From an uncultured Verrucomicrobiota bacterium (GTDB taxonomy: Bacteria; Verrucomicrobiota; Verrucomicrobiia; Limisphaerales; UBA9464), in the NCBI GenBank assembly GCA_903922605.1, contig CAIXUG010000077.1:1-64000 (forward strand): a stretch of DNA of 64,000 nucleotides, in the 5' to 3' direction. A program made the translations under genes and the position numbers. Position 1 is the first letter of the stretch; each line of letters begins with the position of its first letter. The notes below the pieces were generated by a model, which was given only the letters and a program-made list of their open reading frames with translations, did no database searches and had not been told where the DNA came from. Positions 36,347-44,786 of this stretch are shown piece by piece.

Positions 36347-37246
36347 TCAACCCATAAAAGGCTTCATCTCGTCGAGCATCTTGGGCACGCGCACCGCCGG
36401 GTCTTCTGGCAGTTCGTATTCCAGCGCCACGAAGCCCTGGTAGTTGGCGTCGCGCAGGATCTTGAAGGTCCGCGCCGTGTCCCCGGGCCCCTTTTGTTTC
36501 TCGCCGCGCGCCTGGATGTAGCCCTTGAACTGCACGTTCACGGCCCACGGTGCGATCTTCGCGAGATCGGCATAGGGGTCGTCGGTGTGGAAGTTGCCGG
36601 TATCGAGGTTGATCCCGATCCACGGTGACTTCACCGCCTTGAGGATGTCCACGAGGTCATTGGCCTCCGCCACGATGCCGCCGTGGTTCTCGATCCCGAG
36701 GAAGACGCCAGCCTTGCCTGCGGCCTCACCACATTCCTCGAGCGCGGCGATGCAGTTCGTCTTCGCCTCCTCCTTGGCCATACCTTTCGGGGCGGTGCCG
36801 GCAAACACGCGGATGTGTGGGGCGCCGAGGATGGTGGACTTGCGGACCCATTCCTTCACATGCGCGATCTCCTTGTCCCGCGCCTCGCCGGCCGCCAGGC
36901 AGAAATTGTTGCCCACGGCGGTGCCGCTCACCGTCACGCCGCGCAGGTGGGCGTGGCGATGGACCTGGGCGAGATAGTCATCGCTGACGTTCGGCGGGAA
37001 GTAATAGCTCGTCAGTTCTGCGCCCTCACAGCCGTGTTCCGCGCAGTAGTCGACGAACTTGAACATGTCCATGCCGCCGCGTAAGCCATCCTTGCTGCGC
37101 GGGCCGTCGTCACGGAACGAATAGGCGGCGAGCGAGAGCCGCAGACGCGATTTGCCGGCCCGGACAAACGGCTCGGCGGCATGAGCGAAGGGGAGAGCGG
37201 CGGCGGTGGCCGCGAGGCCGCCAAGGAACGAGCGACGGGAAATCAT
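36347..37246 (-). CDS. Tat-exported sugar phosphate isomerase/epimerase-like TIM barrel
   Basis: Start at MISRRSFLGGLAATAAALPFAHA gives 299 residues with a twin-arginine signal (SRRSFL). The rest is an AP-endonuclease-2/xylose-isomerase-like barrel: LAAYSFRDDG, FKFVDYCAEHGCEGAELTSYYF, FLGIENHGG (metal-binding Glu and His), GINLDTGNFH and LEYELPEDP. Such periplasmic barrels are common in planctomycetes and verrucomicrobia; the substrate is unknown. Confidence 0.87.
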   Translation of the reverse strand: MISRRSFLGGLAATAAALPFAHAAEPFVRAGKSRLRLSLAAYSFRDDGPRSKDGLRGGMDMFKFVDYCAEHGCEGAELTSYYFPPNVSDDYLAQVHRHAHLRGVTVSGTAVGNNFCLAAGEARDKEIAHVKEWVRKSTILGAPHIRVFAGTAPKGMAKEEAKTNCIAALEECGEAAGKAGVFLGIENHGGIVAEANDLVDILKAVKSPWIGINLDTGNFHTDDPYADLAKIAPWAVNVQFKGYIQARGEKQKGPGDTARTFKILRDANYQGFVALEYELPEDPAVRVPKMLDEMKPFMG

Positions 37247-37338
37247 GGGCGGAGTCTGAGGCCGACATCGGTTTTTCTCAATACTCATGCTGGAATTTCG
37301 ATTCACGCGAGGGGGAGCCTTTCGGCGACACCAGACGC

Positions 37339-37950
37339 ATGCAATGGCTCATGGTTACCGGCTCGTTTCTGCTTCAGCTCGCGGCGCTCATTTTGGTGGC
37401 GGATTTTGCCGGCGGTTTCGTCCACTGGCTGGAGGATGCCTACGGGCATCCCGACACACCGGTGATCGGCCGGCTCGTCATCCGCCCCAACATTGTCCAC
37501 CACCACCACCCGCGCCGCTTCCTGCACTACGGCTGGTTGCGCAGTTCGTGGGATCTGCTGTGCGTGGCCGTGCTGATGGTGCTGGTGGCCGGCTGGCTCG
37601 GCTGTCTGACGTGGCGCGTGTGGGTGTTCGCGGGCCTGACGGCGAACATGAACCAGTTCCACAAATGGGGCCATGGCAGCCGCCGGGAAAATGGCCCGTT
37701 CATCTCCCGGCTGCAGGACCTGCGGCTGATCCAGACTGCCCGGCATCATGCCAAGCACCACACGGACCCGAAAAATGTCTCCTACTGCGTGGTGACAAAC
37801 GTGCTGAACCCGTTCTTGGACCGGCTGCGGTTCTGGGACACGCTTGAGCACGTCATCTGGAAGCTCACCGGCCTGCGCCGTCGTGCGGACACGTCCGTCA
37901 ACGGGCAGGGACCGGCTCCCGAATGGCTGCGCGCTGAAATCACGAACTGA
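37339..37950 (+). CDS. CarF/Kua-type plasmanylethanolamine desaturase-like protein
   Basis: A 203-residue membrane protein with helices at about 5-30 and 72-102. It has the histidine pattern of the CarF/TMEM189 (PEDS1) lipid-desaturase family: ADFAGGFVHWLEDAYG (His29), RPNIVHHHHPRRF (His54-57), NQFHKWGH (His108, His112) and TARHHAKHH (His136, 137, 140, 141), followed by NVSYCVVTNVLNPFLD. CarF and TMEM189 introduce the vinyl-ether double bond of plasmalogens. It begins a plus-strand cluster of phospholipid genes, 4 bases before lplT. Family strong, activity inferred. Confidence 0.85.
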   Translation: MQWLMVTGSFLLQLAALILVADFAGGFVHWLEDAYGHPDTPVIGRLVIRPNIVHHHHPRRFLHYGWLRSSWDLLCVAVLMVLVAGWLGCLTWRVWVFAGLTANMNQFHKWGHGSRRENGPFISRLQDLRLIQTARHHAKHHTDPKNVSYCVVTNVLNPFLDRLRFWDTLEHVIWKLTGLRRRADTSVNGQGPAPEWLRAEITN

Positions 37951-37954
37951 ACCC

Positions 37955-39229
37955 ATGAAATCCAACCGCAACTATCCGTTGCTCCTCGCCAGCCAGTTCC
38001 TCGGGGCCTTCGGCGACAACGCCATTCTGGCGGTGATCGTCGGCCAGCTGACACTGATGCAGAAGGCCGGGCAAATCTCCCAGGAGGAGCTGCGCCAGAG
38101 GGGTACGATCTACACGAGCATCCTCTTCATCCCCTATGTGCTGCTCGCCCCGCTCGCCGGATTTCTCAATGACAGGCACGCCAAGACCGCGTGGCTGCGC
38201 GGCGGCAACCTGCTGAAACTGCTCGGCACCGCCGTCTGTGCCCTGAGCATCTGGTATGGCTACACGTGGCAGGGCATTGGCTACTTCATCGTGGGCATCG
38301 GCTCCACCATGTACGGCCCGGCGAAATACGGCATTCTCCCAGAGATCCTGCCGCGCGAAAAACTGGTGAAGGCCAACGGCATGGTCGAGCTGCTGACCCT
38401 GCTGGCGATCCTCTTCGGGGCCATCGGCGGCTCCGTCATCGTGGACCGCCTGCCGGTGTCGGCCTGCTACGGCGTGCTGCTCGGCATCTTCGCCTCCTCC
38501 CTGGCGTTGAACCTCTTCATGACGCGCACCCCATCGAATCCCAACGTTCATCTGGCCGCGAGCGTGGGTGAATTCTTCCGGCATTTTGGCGGCCTCCTGC
38601 GTGCCCCGCGCCTGGGCAAGGTGCTCGTCGGCACCGCGCTCTTCTGGGTCTGCGGCGCGGCCATGAAGATCAACTTCCAGCCCTGGGGACTCGATGTGCT
38701 CAAGCTGCCCGACAACACGCAGATCGCCCTGCTCGGTCTCTGGCTCAGCGTCGGCGTGATGATTGGCAGCATTTCCGCCGGGAGGTTCTACCGGGTCAGC
38801 GACCTGCGGCACTCGCGGTGGTTTGGCTTCGCGCTGGCGGCCATGCTTCTCGTGGTCTTTGCGGTGGCACCGCTCGGTCTGGGTGAAATGGGCCGTCACG
38901 TCATCGAGTCGGCAAAGCCGGATGGCACGAAGTCGGTGACCTTGGTGGTGTTGCCCGTCGTGATGCTGCTGCTGGCGGCGACGGGTGTGGTGGCGGGACT
39001 GTTCCTTATTCCGCTCAATGCCGCGCTGCAGGCCGAGTCGGACCCGTCGAAGCTGGGCAAGACCATCGCGGTGCAGAACTTCACCGACAATTGCGGGATG
39101 ATCCTCGCCGGCCTGCTGGTGTTTGCCTGTGTGCAGCTGCACCTCTCGGCCTCGCAGGTCTTCCTGGCCCTGGCGGGTTTGGTGATCGTCGTCGTCGCCT
39201 GGCTGCGGATCCCAAAATCGGAGGCGTAA
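37955..39229 (+). CDS. Lysophospholipid transporter (LplT-like, major facilitator)
   Basis: A 424-residue transporter with about 12 helices. The LplT-type N-terminus is clear (PLLLASQFLGAFGDNAILAVIVGQL), with YTSILFIPYVLLAPLAGFLNDRH, GIGSTMYGPAKYGILPEILP and AVQNFTDNCGMILAGLL. LplT flips lysophospholipids from the periplasmic to the cytoplasmic leaflet for reacylation by Aas. An Aas-like gene lies two genes downstream, supporting this role. Confidence 0.88.
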   Translation: MKSNRNYPLLLASQFLGAFGDNAILAVIVGQLTLMQKAGQISQEELRQRGTIYTSILFIPYVLLAPLAGFLNDRHAKTAWLRGGNLLKLLGTAVCALSIWYGYTWQGIGYFIVGIGSTMYGPAKYGILPEILPREKLVKANGMVELLTLLAILFGAIGGSVIVDRLPVSACYGVLLGIFASSLALNLFMTRTPSNPNVHLAASVGEFFRHFGGLLRAPRLGKVLVGTALFWVCGAAMKINFQPWGLDVLKLPDNTQIALLGLWLSVGVMIGSISAGRFYRVSDLRHSRWFGFALAAMLLVVFAVAPLGLGEMGRHVIESAKPDGTKSVTLVVLPVVMLLLAATGVVAGLFLIPLNAALQAESDPSKLGKTIAVQNFTDNCGMILAGLLVFACVQLHLSASQVFLALAGLVIVVVAWLRIPKSEA

Positions 39230-40738
39230 ATGGAGACGACGGCCCAACCTGAAAGGAACGTCCCGCCATCGCCGGCGGGGTTGCCAGAGGTGGCGTCCGC
39301 CCGGCGTTTGCGTCCCGCGACGGTGGCGCTGCTGGTGGTCGGCGCGGTGGCGTCTTTCCAGCTCGCGTTCCAGTTTACGCCGCTGTGCTGGCTGGTGCTG
39401 GCGTATCTCGGTTGCCTCTACGAGCTGCGCCGGGTGGCTACGGCACGCCAGGCGTTCTATGGCGGTATGGTGGTGGGACTGGGCGTGTTTGTGCCGCAGA
39501 TGGGGTTCATGTGGACCATCTTCGGCCCGGCGGCCATTCCGCTGTGGCTGATTCTGGCCTTCTTCCACGGTGTGTTCCTCCTTCTGCTGCACCGTGTGGA
39601 AGTCCGGCTGGGTGCGTGCTGGGCGATGTGGCTCGCGCCGGTGCTTTGGTGCGGGATCGAATACTTCCGCAGCGAGGTTTGGTGGCTGCGGTTCACGTGG
39701 TTCACAGCGGGAACCGTCTTCGATCCGCCGGTTGGAATGGCGCTGTGCGTGGGCGTTTACGGCGCAGGATTGATCGCCTTCCAATGCGCGATTTTCCTGC
39801 GGCGCCTGGTGTCCCGTACTTTTTCCAAGGCCGATGGGATGCTGCTGGCCGCATGGGCATTGCTGATCATCGTGCTCCCTGCTTTCGCTGTCGCTTCTAA
39901 TGCTCGTCAGCGCAGCCTGCATGTTGCCGGCGTTCAGTTGGAATTTCCCGGTGTGCCGGAAGTCGTCACCGCGCTCGACCGCGTCGCCAAGGCGCATCCC
40001 GAAGCCGAGTTGCTGATGCTCAGCGAATATACCTTCGACGGACCAGTGCCCGATGCGGTGAAGATCTGGTGCAAACGGAACGACAAGTGGCTCGTGGCGG
40101 GCGGTAAGGACGTCCTCCAGCCGGGGGGAAGTCCGGGCAAACCGTTGTTGGGGCCGCCCACTGCTGGCGTGGCCACGGAGCGCTATTACAACACCGCCTT
40201 CGTGATCAGTACCAGCGGCGAGGTTGTGTTCACGCAGGCGAAGTCGCGGCCCATCCAGTTCTTCAAGGACGGCGAGCCGGCGCGCGAACAGCGGGTTTGG
40301 GACTCGCCGTGGGGCAAGCTCGGTATCGCCATCTGCTACGATGTCAGTTACCGCCGCGTGATGGACGAGCTCATACGCCAAGGTGCGGGGGCGTTGCTTA
40401 TCCCGACGATGGATGTCGAGCCATGGGGCGAACATGAGCACCGGCTCAACGCCCGCATGGCCAGGATCCGTGCCGCCGAATATGGCGTGCCCATCTTCCG
40501 CGTCGCCAGTTCCGGCATCTCCCAACTGATCAACACCCTGGGTGATGAGCAGTCGACCACCTCCTATCCCGGCCCGGGCGAAATCATCTCGGGCGAGCTG
40601 CGCCTGCGAGTGCGGGGAGGCACCGTGCCACTGGATCGCTGGTTGGCCCCGTTCTGCACGGTCGTAACCGGCGGTGTGCTGACGGCCTTGATTGTGTTCG
40701 CCTGGCGGGATCGCGCTTCGTGGAAGGAGTCGACGTGA
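39230..40738 (+). CDS. Apolipoprotein N-acyltransferase-like (Lnt)
   Basis: A 502-residue protein with about six N-terminal helices and a C-terminal helix around a nitrilase-type domain. The catalytic triad is visible: Glu266 (MLSEYTF), Lys338 (QAKSRP) and Cys369 (AICYDVSY). This matches Lnt, which moves an acyl chain from phosphatidylethanolamine to the N-terminal cysteine of lipoproteins in the periplasm. Start ATG lies directly after the lplT stop. It could be a second, specialised copy. Confidence 0.85.
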   Translation: METTAQPERNVPPSPAGLPEVASARRLRPATVALLVVGAVASFQLAFQFTPLCWLVLAYLGCLYELRRVATARQAFYGGMVVGLGVFVPQMGFMWTIFGPAAIPLWLILAFFHGVFLLLLHRVEVRLGACWAMWLAPVLWCGIEYFRSEVWWLRFTWFTAGTVFDPPVGMALCVGVYGAGLIAFQCAIFLRRLVSRTFSKADGMLLAAWALLIIVLPAFAVASNARQRSLHVAGVQLEFPGVPEVVTALDRVAKAHPEAELLMLSEYTFDGPVPDAVKIWCKRNDKWLVAGGKDVLQPGGSPGKPLLGPPTAGVATERYYNTAFVISTSGEVVFTQAKSRPIQFFKDGEPAREQRVWDSPWGKLGIAICYDVSYRRVMDELIRQGAGALLIPTMDVEPWGEHEHRLNARMARIRAAEYGVPIFRVASSGISQLINTLGDEQSTTSYPGPGEIISGELRLRVRGGTVPLDRWLAPFCTVVTGGVLTALIVFAWRDRASWKEST

Positions 40739-40745
40739 GCGCGCC

Positions 40746-40872
40746 AGCGTCTTGGAGTGCGGCAGCCCTCTGCCGCTTTGTGGGGCGTACAGAAACGGTC
40801 AGCGTGCTCCAGCCCTTTGGCAATCCATCCGGCTGTCGAAAGCGCGAGAGGGCTCGCGCAGTCCAAGACGCT
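40746..40872. repeat. 127-bp palindromic element with two hairpin ends
   Basis: Ends are inverted (AGCGTCTTGGA at 40746 and its complement ending 40872). Each end contains a perfect 7-bp hairpin with the loop CCCT: GCGGCAG-CCCT-CTGCCGC on the left and, read from the other strand, GCGCGAG-CCCT-CTCGCGC on the right. The two hairpins differ by compensatory base swaps. The element lies between lnt and the aas-like gene and has the REPIN/MITE layout. Confidence 0.85.
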
Positions 40873-40952
40873 CCGCGACTTCGCCTGCTGCCTTCCTTCG
40901 GCGACGACGCTTTGGTTCTCTTCCGACGCGTCTGCGTGATCGGTAATCTTCC

Positions 40953-43151
40953 ATGAAATCGTTCTTCCTCGAACTCGTCCGGTTCTGCTTCCGCTTCCGG
41001 GCGTACAACACCGAGGTGCTCACCACTCCGGGGCCGGTGCTGCTGCTGCCGAACCACACTTCGTGGCTCGACTGGCTTTTTCTCTACGTCGTGCTGGATG
41101 ACGACTGGAAATTCGTCACCTCCAGCACCACGGCGCAGGCGAGCTGGCTGCACCGGAAGATCATGGTGAATGAGCGCACCTTCCCGGTGGACACGACCTC
41201 GCCCTACGCGGTGAAGCGCATGGCCGAGTATCTGGCCACGGGCGGGCGTTTGGTACTCTTCGCCGAGGGCCGCATCTCGATCACCGGCTCGCTGATGAAG
41301 CTCTTTGATGGCACCGGCTTCCTCGTCCACAAGACCCACGCCAAGGTCATCACCGCGTATCTGCGGGGCGCGAACCGCGTCCATTGGGTGCGGCACAAGG
41401 GCTGGACGAAATGGTTTCCCACCGTGACCGCGCATTTCAGCCAGGTGCTCGAAGCCCCCGCGCTGCCGGAGGGGACCTCGAACACCATCGCACGGCAGAA
41501 GCGCACCACCTGGCTGCGTGACGTGATGGTGCGGCAGCAGTTCGATACGGAGACGGAGTTTGGACAACGCACCGTGCTGGGCGCCATCGCGGAGACGGCG
41601 GGGAACATCCCGGGCAAAATCGTGCTCGAAGATTTCACGGGGGCGGAGGTCACGTATCGCAAGCTGATGGTCGGGACCGAAGTGCTGGCGCAGGCGTTGA
41701 CGCCGCCCGTGCTCGGGCCCGCCACCCGGGTCGGGGTGCTGCTGCCCAATATCAACGGGACACCCATCATCCTGCTCGCTCTGTGGTCGCTGGGCCGGGT
41801 GCCGGCGCTCCTGAACTTCTCGACCGGCGCACCAGTGATGCTCCAGTGCGCGCAACTGGCCGGGTTGAAACAGATCATCACGTCACGGCAGTTCGTCACG
41901 AAGGCGAAGCTGGACATGAGCACCTTTGCACCGGCCGGCATCGAGCTGATTTTTCTGGAGGATGTGCGGGCGGGCATCACCGCGATGTCCAAATTCGCCG
42001 CGCTGCTGCATCACACCTTAAACTGTGGCGCCGGCCTGCGCGACGTGACCCCGCAAGCGGGGAGCGGGGAGCGCGGAGCGGGGAGCGGCGAGGCCATTCC
42101 TTCCGATCCAGCGGTGATCCTGTTCACCTCCGGTTCGGAGGGCGTGCCCAAGGGAGTCGAGCTTACCCATGCCAACCTGCTCGCCAACATCCGCCAGGTG
42201 GACGTGACGATGGACCTTACGGATGAGGAGCGGTTTTTCAACGCGATGCCGCTGTTCCACAGCTTCGGCCTCACGGCCTGCACGCTCTATCCGCTGGTGC
42301 GCGGGCTATACGTGTTCCTGTACCCGTCGCCCTTGCATTACCGCATGGTGCCGGCGGCAGTTTACGATCGCGCGTGTACCATCATGGTCGGCACGAACAC
42401 CTTCCTGAACGGTTACGCGCGCAAGGCGCATCCCTACGATTTCAGCACGGTGAAGTACCTCGTGGCGGGCGCCGAGAAGGTGCAGGAGGCCACCGCGAAC
42501 ATCTGGGCGCGCAAGTTCGGTGTGCGCCTGCTCGAGGGCTACGGCGCGACCGAGTGCAGCCCGGCGGTGTGCCTGAACTCGCGTGTGGACGTGAAGTTCG
42601 GCTCGGTCGGCCGCTTCATGCCGGGCATGGAGTGGCGGCTGGAACCGGTCGAGGGCGTTGCCGAGGGCGGTCGGCTCTTCGTGCACGGGCCGAACATCAT
42701 GAAGGGCTACCTCAACCCCGAGCCCAACGCGGCATTCCTCGCGCTCGGCGGCTGGTACGACACCGGCGACATGGTGCGCGTGGACGACGAGGGCTTCGTC
42801 TTCATTCTCGGCCGGCTGAAGCGCTTCGCGAAGGTCAGCGGTGAGATGGTGAGCCTGACGGCGGTGGAGGATGCGCTGGCAGGTGCGTTCCCGCAGTTCG
42901 GCCTGCGCTGCGAGATCGCGGTGGTCGCGGTCCACGACGAGGACAAGGGCGAGAAGCTCATCGCCATCACCAACGAACCCAAGCTCACGCTCGACGACCT
43001 GCGCCAGGTCATCCGCGCCAAGGGTCTTACCAACCTCTGCACACCACGTGAAATCCGCGCCGTGCATGAGATCCCGAAACTCGGCACCGGCAAGGTGAAC
43101 CACCGGGCGCTGATGGAGCAGCTCCAGGCGGAGAGCAAACCCGCTGCATGA
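40953..43151 (+). CDS. Acyltransferase / acyl-ACP synthetase fusion (Aas-like)
   Basis: A 732-residue fusion. The N-terminal PlsC domain has LPNHTSWLDWLF (His35, Asp40) and LFAEGRIS. The C-terminal AMP-binding domain has ILFTSGSEGVPKGVELTH, LEGYGATECSPAV, YDTGDMVRVDDEG and GKVNHRAL. Aas of E. coli reacylates 2-acyl-glycerophosphoethanolamine in the inner membrane. Near residues 366-382 a Gly/Ser/Glu stretch (GSGERGAGSGE) from a G-rich repeat interrupts the AMP-binding domain just before its P-loop. It overlaps the next gene by ATGA. Confidence 0.9.
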   Translation: MKSFFLELVRFCFRFRAYNTEVLTTPGPVLLLPNHTSWLDWLFLYVVLDDDWKFVTSSTTAQASWLHRKIMVNERTFPVDTTSPYAVKRMAEYLATGGRLVLFAEGRISITGSLMKLFDGTGFLVHKTHAKVITAYLRGANRVHWVRHKGWTKWFPTVTAHFSQVLEAPALPEGTSNTIARQKRTTWLRDVMVRQQFDTETEFGQRTVLGAIAETAGNIPGKIVLEDFTGAEVTYRKLMVGTEVLAQALTPPVLGPATRVGVLLPNINGTPIILLALWSLGRVPALLNFSTGAPVMLQCAQLAGLKQIITSRQFVTKAKLDMSTFAPAGIELIFLEDVRAGITAMSKFAALLHHTLNCGAGLRDVTPQAGSGERGAGSGEAIPSDPAVILFTSGSEGVPKGVELTHANLLANIRQVDVTMDLTDEERFFNAMPLFHSFGLTACTLYPLVRGLYVFLYPSPLHYRMVPAAVYDRACTIMVGTNTFLNGYARKAHPYDFSTVKYLVAGAEKVQEATANIWARKFGVRLLEGYGATECSPAVCLNSRVDVKFGSVGRFMPGMEWRLEPVEGVAEGGRLFVHGPNIMKGYLNPEPNAAFLALGGWYDTGDMVRVDDEGFVFILGRLKRFAKVSGEMVSLTAVEDALAGAFPQFGLRCEIAVVAVHDEDKGEKLIAITNEPKLTLDDLRQVIRAKGLTNLCTPREIRAVHEIPKLGTGKVNHRALMEQLQAESKPAA

Positions 43152-43681
43152 CCGACCTCCGTGAATTCATCCGTATCCTGATGCTGTGCGTGGTTGCCTC
43201 GGTCGCCTACGGGATTGTTCACGACCAGGTCACGGCTCATCTCTGCGTTGAGTATTTCACGGTCGCCCACCCACCGGTCTTCGCAACGACCTCGCCTTTG
43301 TTGCAGGGCTTGGGCTGGGGTGTCATCGCGACGTGGTGGGTTGGAGCCTATTTGGGCGTCGCGCTCGCACTATCGGCGCGCGTCGGCAGTTGGTGGAAGG
43401 TCAAGGCCAGCGAACTCGTGCGGCCAGTTCTTCGCCTGATGGCCGTTACGGCACTGACTGCCACGGCCTGCGGATTGACCGGCTATCTGCTGTTCAAGGC
43501 GCACCGCATTGGTATTGCCGGCTGGGAAGATGCAATCCCGCGCGAGAAGCACGCCGCGTTCTCGGCGGACATCTGGTCCCATCTGGCCAGCTACGCGATG
43601 GGTTTTGCGGGAGGTCTGTTCTTGTGCGTCCAAACCCTGTGGCGTCGTTGGCGTCTCTCCCGGGAAGGCTCCAAGTGCTGA
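43148..43681 (+). CDS. Membrane protein of unknown function
   Basis: A 177-residue protein with about four helices (FIRILMLCVVASVAYGIVHD; GLGWGVIATWWVGAYLGVALAL; LMAVTALTATACGLTGYLLF; SYAMGFAGGLFLCVQTLW). The first segment with IVHDQVTAHLCVEYFTVAHPP looks conserved in type but I cannot name the family. Start overlaps the stop of the aas-like gene. Confidence 0.72.
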   Translation: MTDLREFIRILMLCVVASVAYGIVHDQVTAHLCVEYFTVAHPPVFATTSPLLQGLGWGVIATWWVGAYLGVALALSARVGSWWKVKASELVRPVLRLMAVTALTATACGLTGYLLFKAHRIGIAGWEDAIPREKHAAFSADIWSHLASYAMGFAGGLFLCVQTLWRRWRLSREGSKC

Positions 43682-44778
43682 AAAAAAAGAGAATCAGAAG
43701 TATGGCAATTCTCGGCGGCGCATTCGTCCTGGCCCTCGTGGGGCTGCGTCTGGTCTTCTTCCATGGTCCCTACCAATCCCCCCACTCGCTGCCCGAGGCC
43801 AAGCTGCTCGACCTTCACTGCCATACAGCAGGCATCGGCGCGGGCGGCAGTGGCTGCTTTGTGTCGCGTGAGCTGGAGCAGAGCTACAAGTTTGGCATTT
43901 ATCTCAAGGCCTTCGGCGTGACGCGGGAGGAGCTGGCCCGTGAAGGCGATGCGTTGATCATGCGACGCATTTCCGAGCAGCTGTCGGGCAGCGCCAAGGT
44001 TGGTCAGGCCATCGTGCTTGCGCTGGATGGCGTGGTGAACGAGGCGGGTGAATTGGACCGGACGAATACGCAGGCTTACGTGCCGAACGAGTTCGTGGCC
44101 ACCGAGACCGCGAAGTTCACCAACCTCCTCTGGGGCGCGAGCATCAACCCCTACCGCAAGGATGCCCTCGCGCGGCTCGACTGGGCCGCCGCGCACGGCG
44201 CGAAGCTGGTGAAATGGATTCCCAGCACCATGCACATCGACCCGGCGGACGAACGGATCACGCCGTTCTACCGCCGCATGGTGGAGCTGAAGCTGCCATT
44301 GCTCTGCCATGCGGGGCAGGAGCGCGGTTTCGTGGGGGCACAGGATGAACTGGCCGATCCGGTGCGGCTGGAGCTTCCCTTGAAGCTCGGTGTCACGGTC
44401 ATCGCCGCGCACATCGCGTCCACCGGGAAAGACGACGGCGAACGCGACACCGACCGGCTCGCCCGCATGATGGCCGCGCACACCAACCTCTATTCGGAGA
44501 TCTCGTCGCTCACCCAGGCGAACAAGCCCGGCTACCTGCGCGAGGCGCTGACCCGACCGGAGTTTCGCGGGCGGCTGCTCTATGGCACCGATTTCCCGCT
44601 CATCAACACGGCGCTCGTTTCGCCCTGGTTTTACCCGTTGAACCTGACCCGGACGCAGATGGCGAAAATTGCCGCCATTAAAAACCCCTGGGACCGCGAT
44701 GTGGCGCTGAAGCAGGCGCTGGGCGTGCCGCCGGAGATCTTTGCCCGCGCGGATTCACTGTTTCGCGCCAAGCCATGA
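43675..44778 (+). CDS. Membrane-anchored amidohydrolase-family protein
   Basis: A 367-residue protein starting at GTG 43675 (LKKKRIRS, then a membrane anchor AILGGAFVLALVGLRLVFF), with GGAAGG seven bases before it; an ATG at 43702 is possible. The catalytic part is a TIM barrel: LLDLHCHTAG, PLLCHAGQERGF, VIAAHIAST and LLYGTDFPLI, the metal-dependent hydrolase pattern. The substrate is unknown. An A8 run follows the upstream stop. The gene is in the same plus-strand run as the lipid genes. Confidence 0.78.
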   Translation: MLKKKRIRSMAILGGAFVLALVGLRLVFFHGPYQSPHSLPEAKLLDLHCHTAGIGAGGSGCFVSRELEQSYKFGIYLKAFGVTREELAREGDALIMRRISEQLSGSAKVGQAIVLALDGVVNEAGELDRTNTQAYVPNEFVATETAKFTNLLWGASINPYRKDALARLDWAAAHGAKLVKWIPSTMHIDPADERITPFYRRMVELKLPLLCHAGQERGFVGAQDELADPVRLELPLKLGVTVIAAHIASTGKDDGERDTDRLARMMAAHTNLYSEISSLTQANKPGYLREALTRPEFRGRLLYGTDFPLINTALVSPWFYPLNLTRTQMAKIAAIKNPWDRDVALKQALGVPPEIFARADSLFRAKP

Positions 44779-44786
44779 GGGGTGAC

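Noticed and set aside
37940-40525. Very long open frame (about 860 codons) antisense to the LplT and Lnt-like genes
   Set aside because: High G+C at third positions leaves few stops on the antisense strand. The protein is rich in His, Arg, Glu and Gln without motifs, while the sense frames are clear families.
43679-43690. Programmed frameshift at an A8 run
   Set aside because: The run follows the upstream stop codon, so slippage there would not fuse the two genes; ordinary overlap explains the layout.
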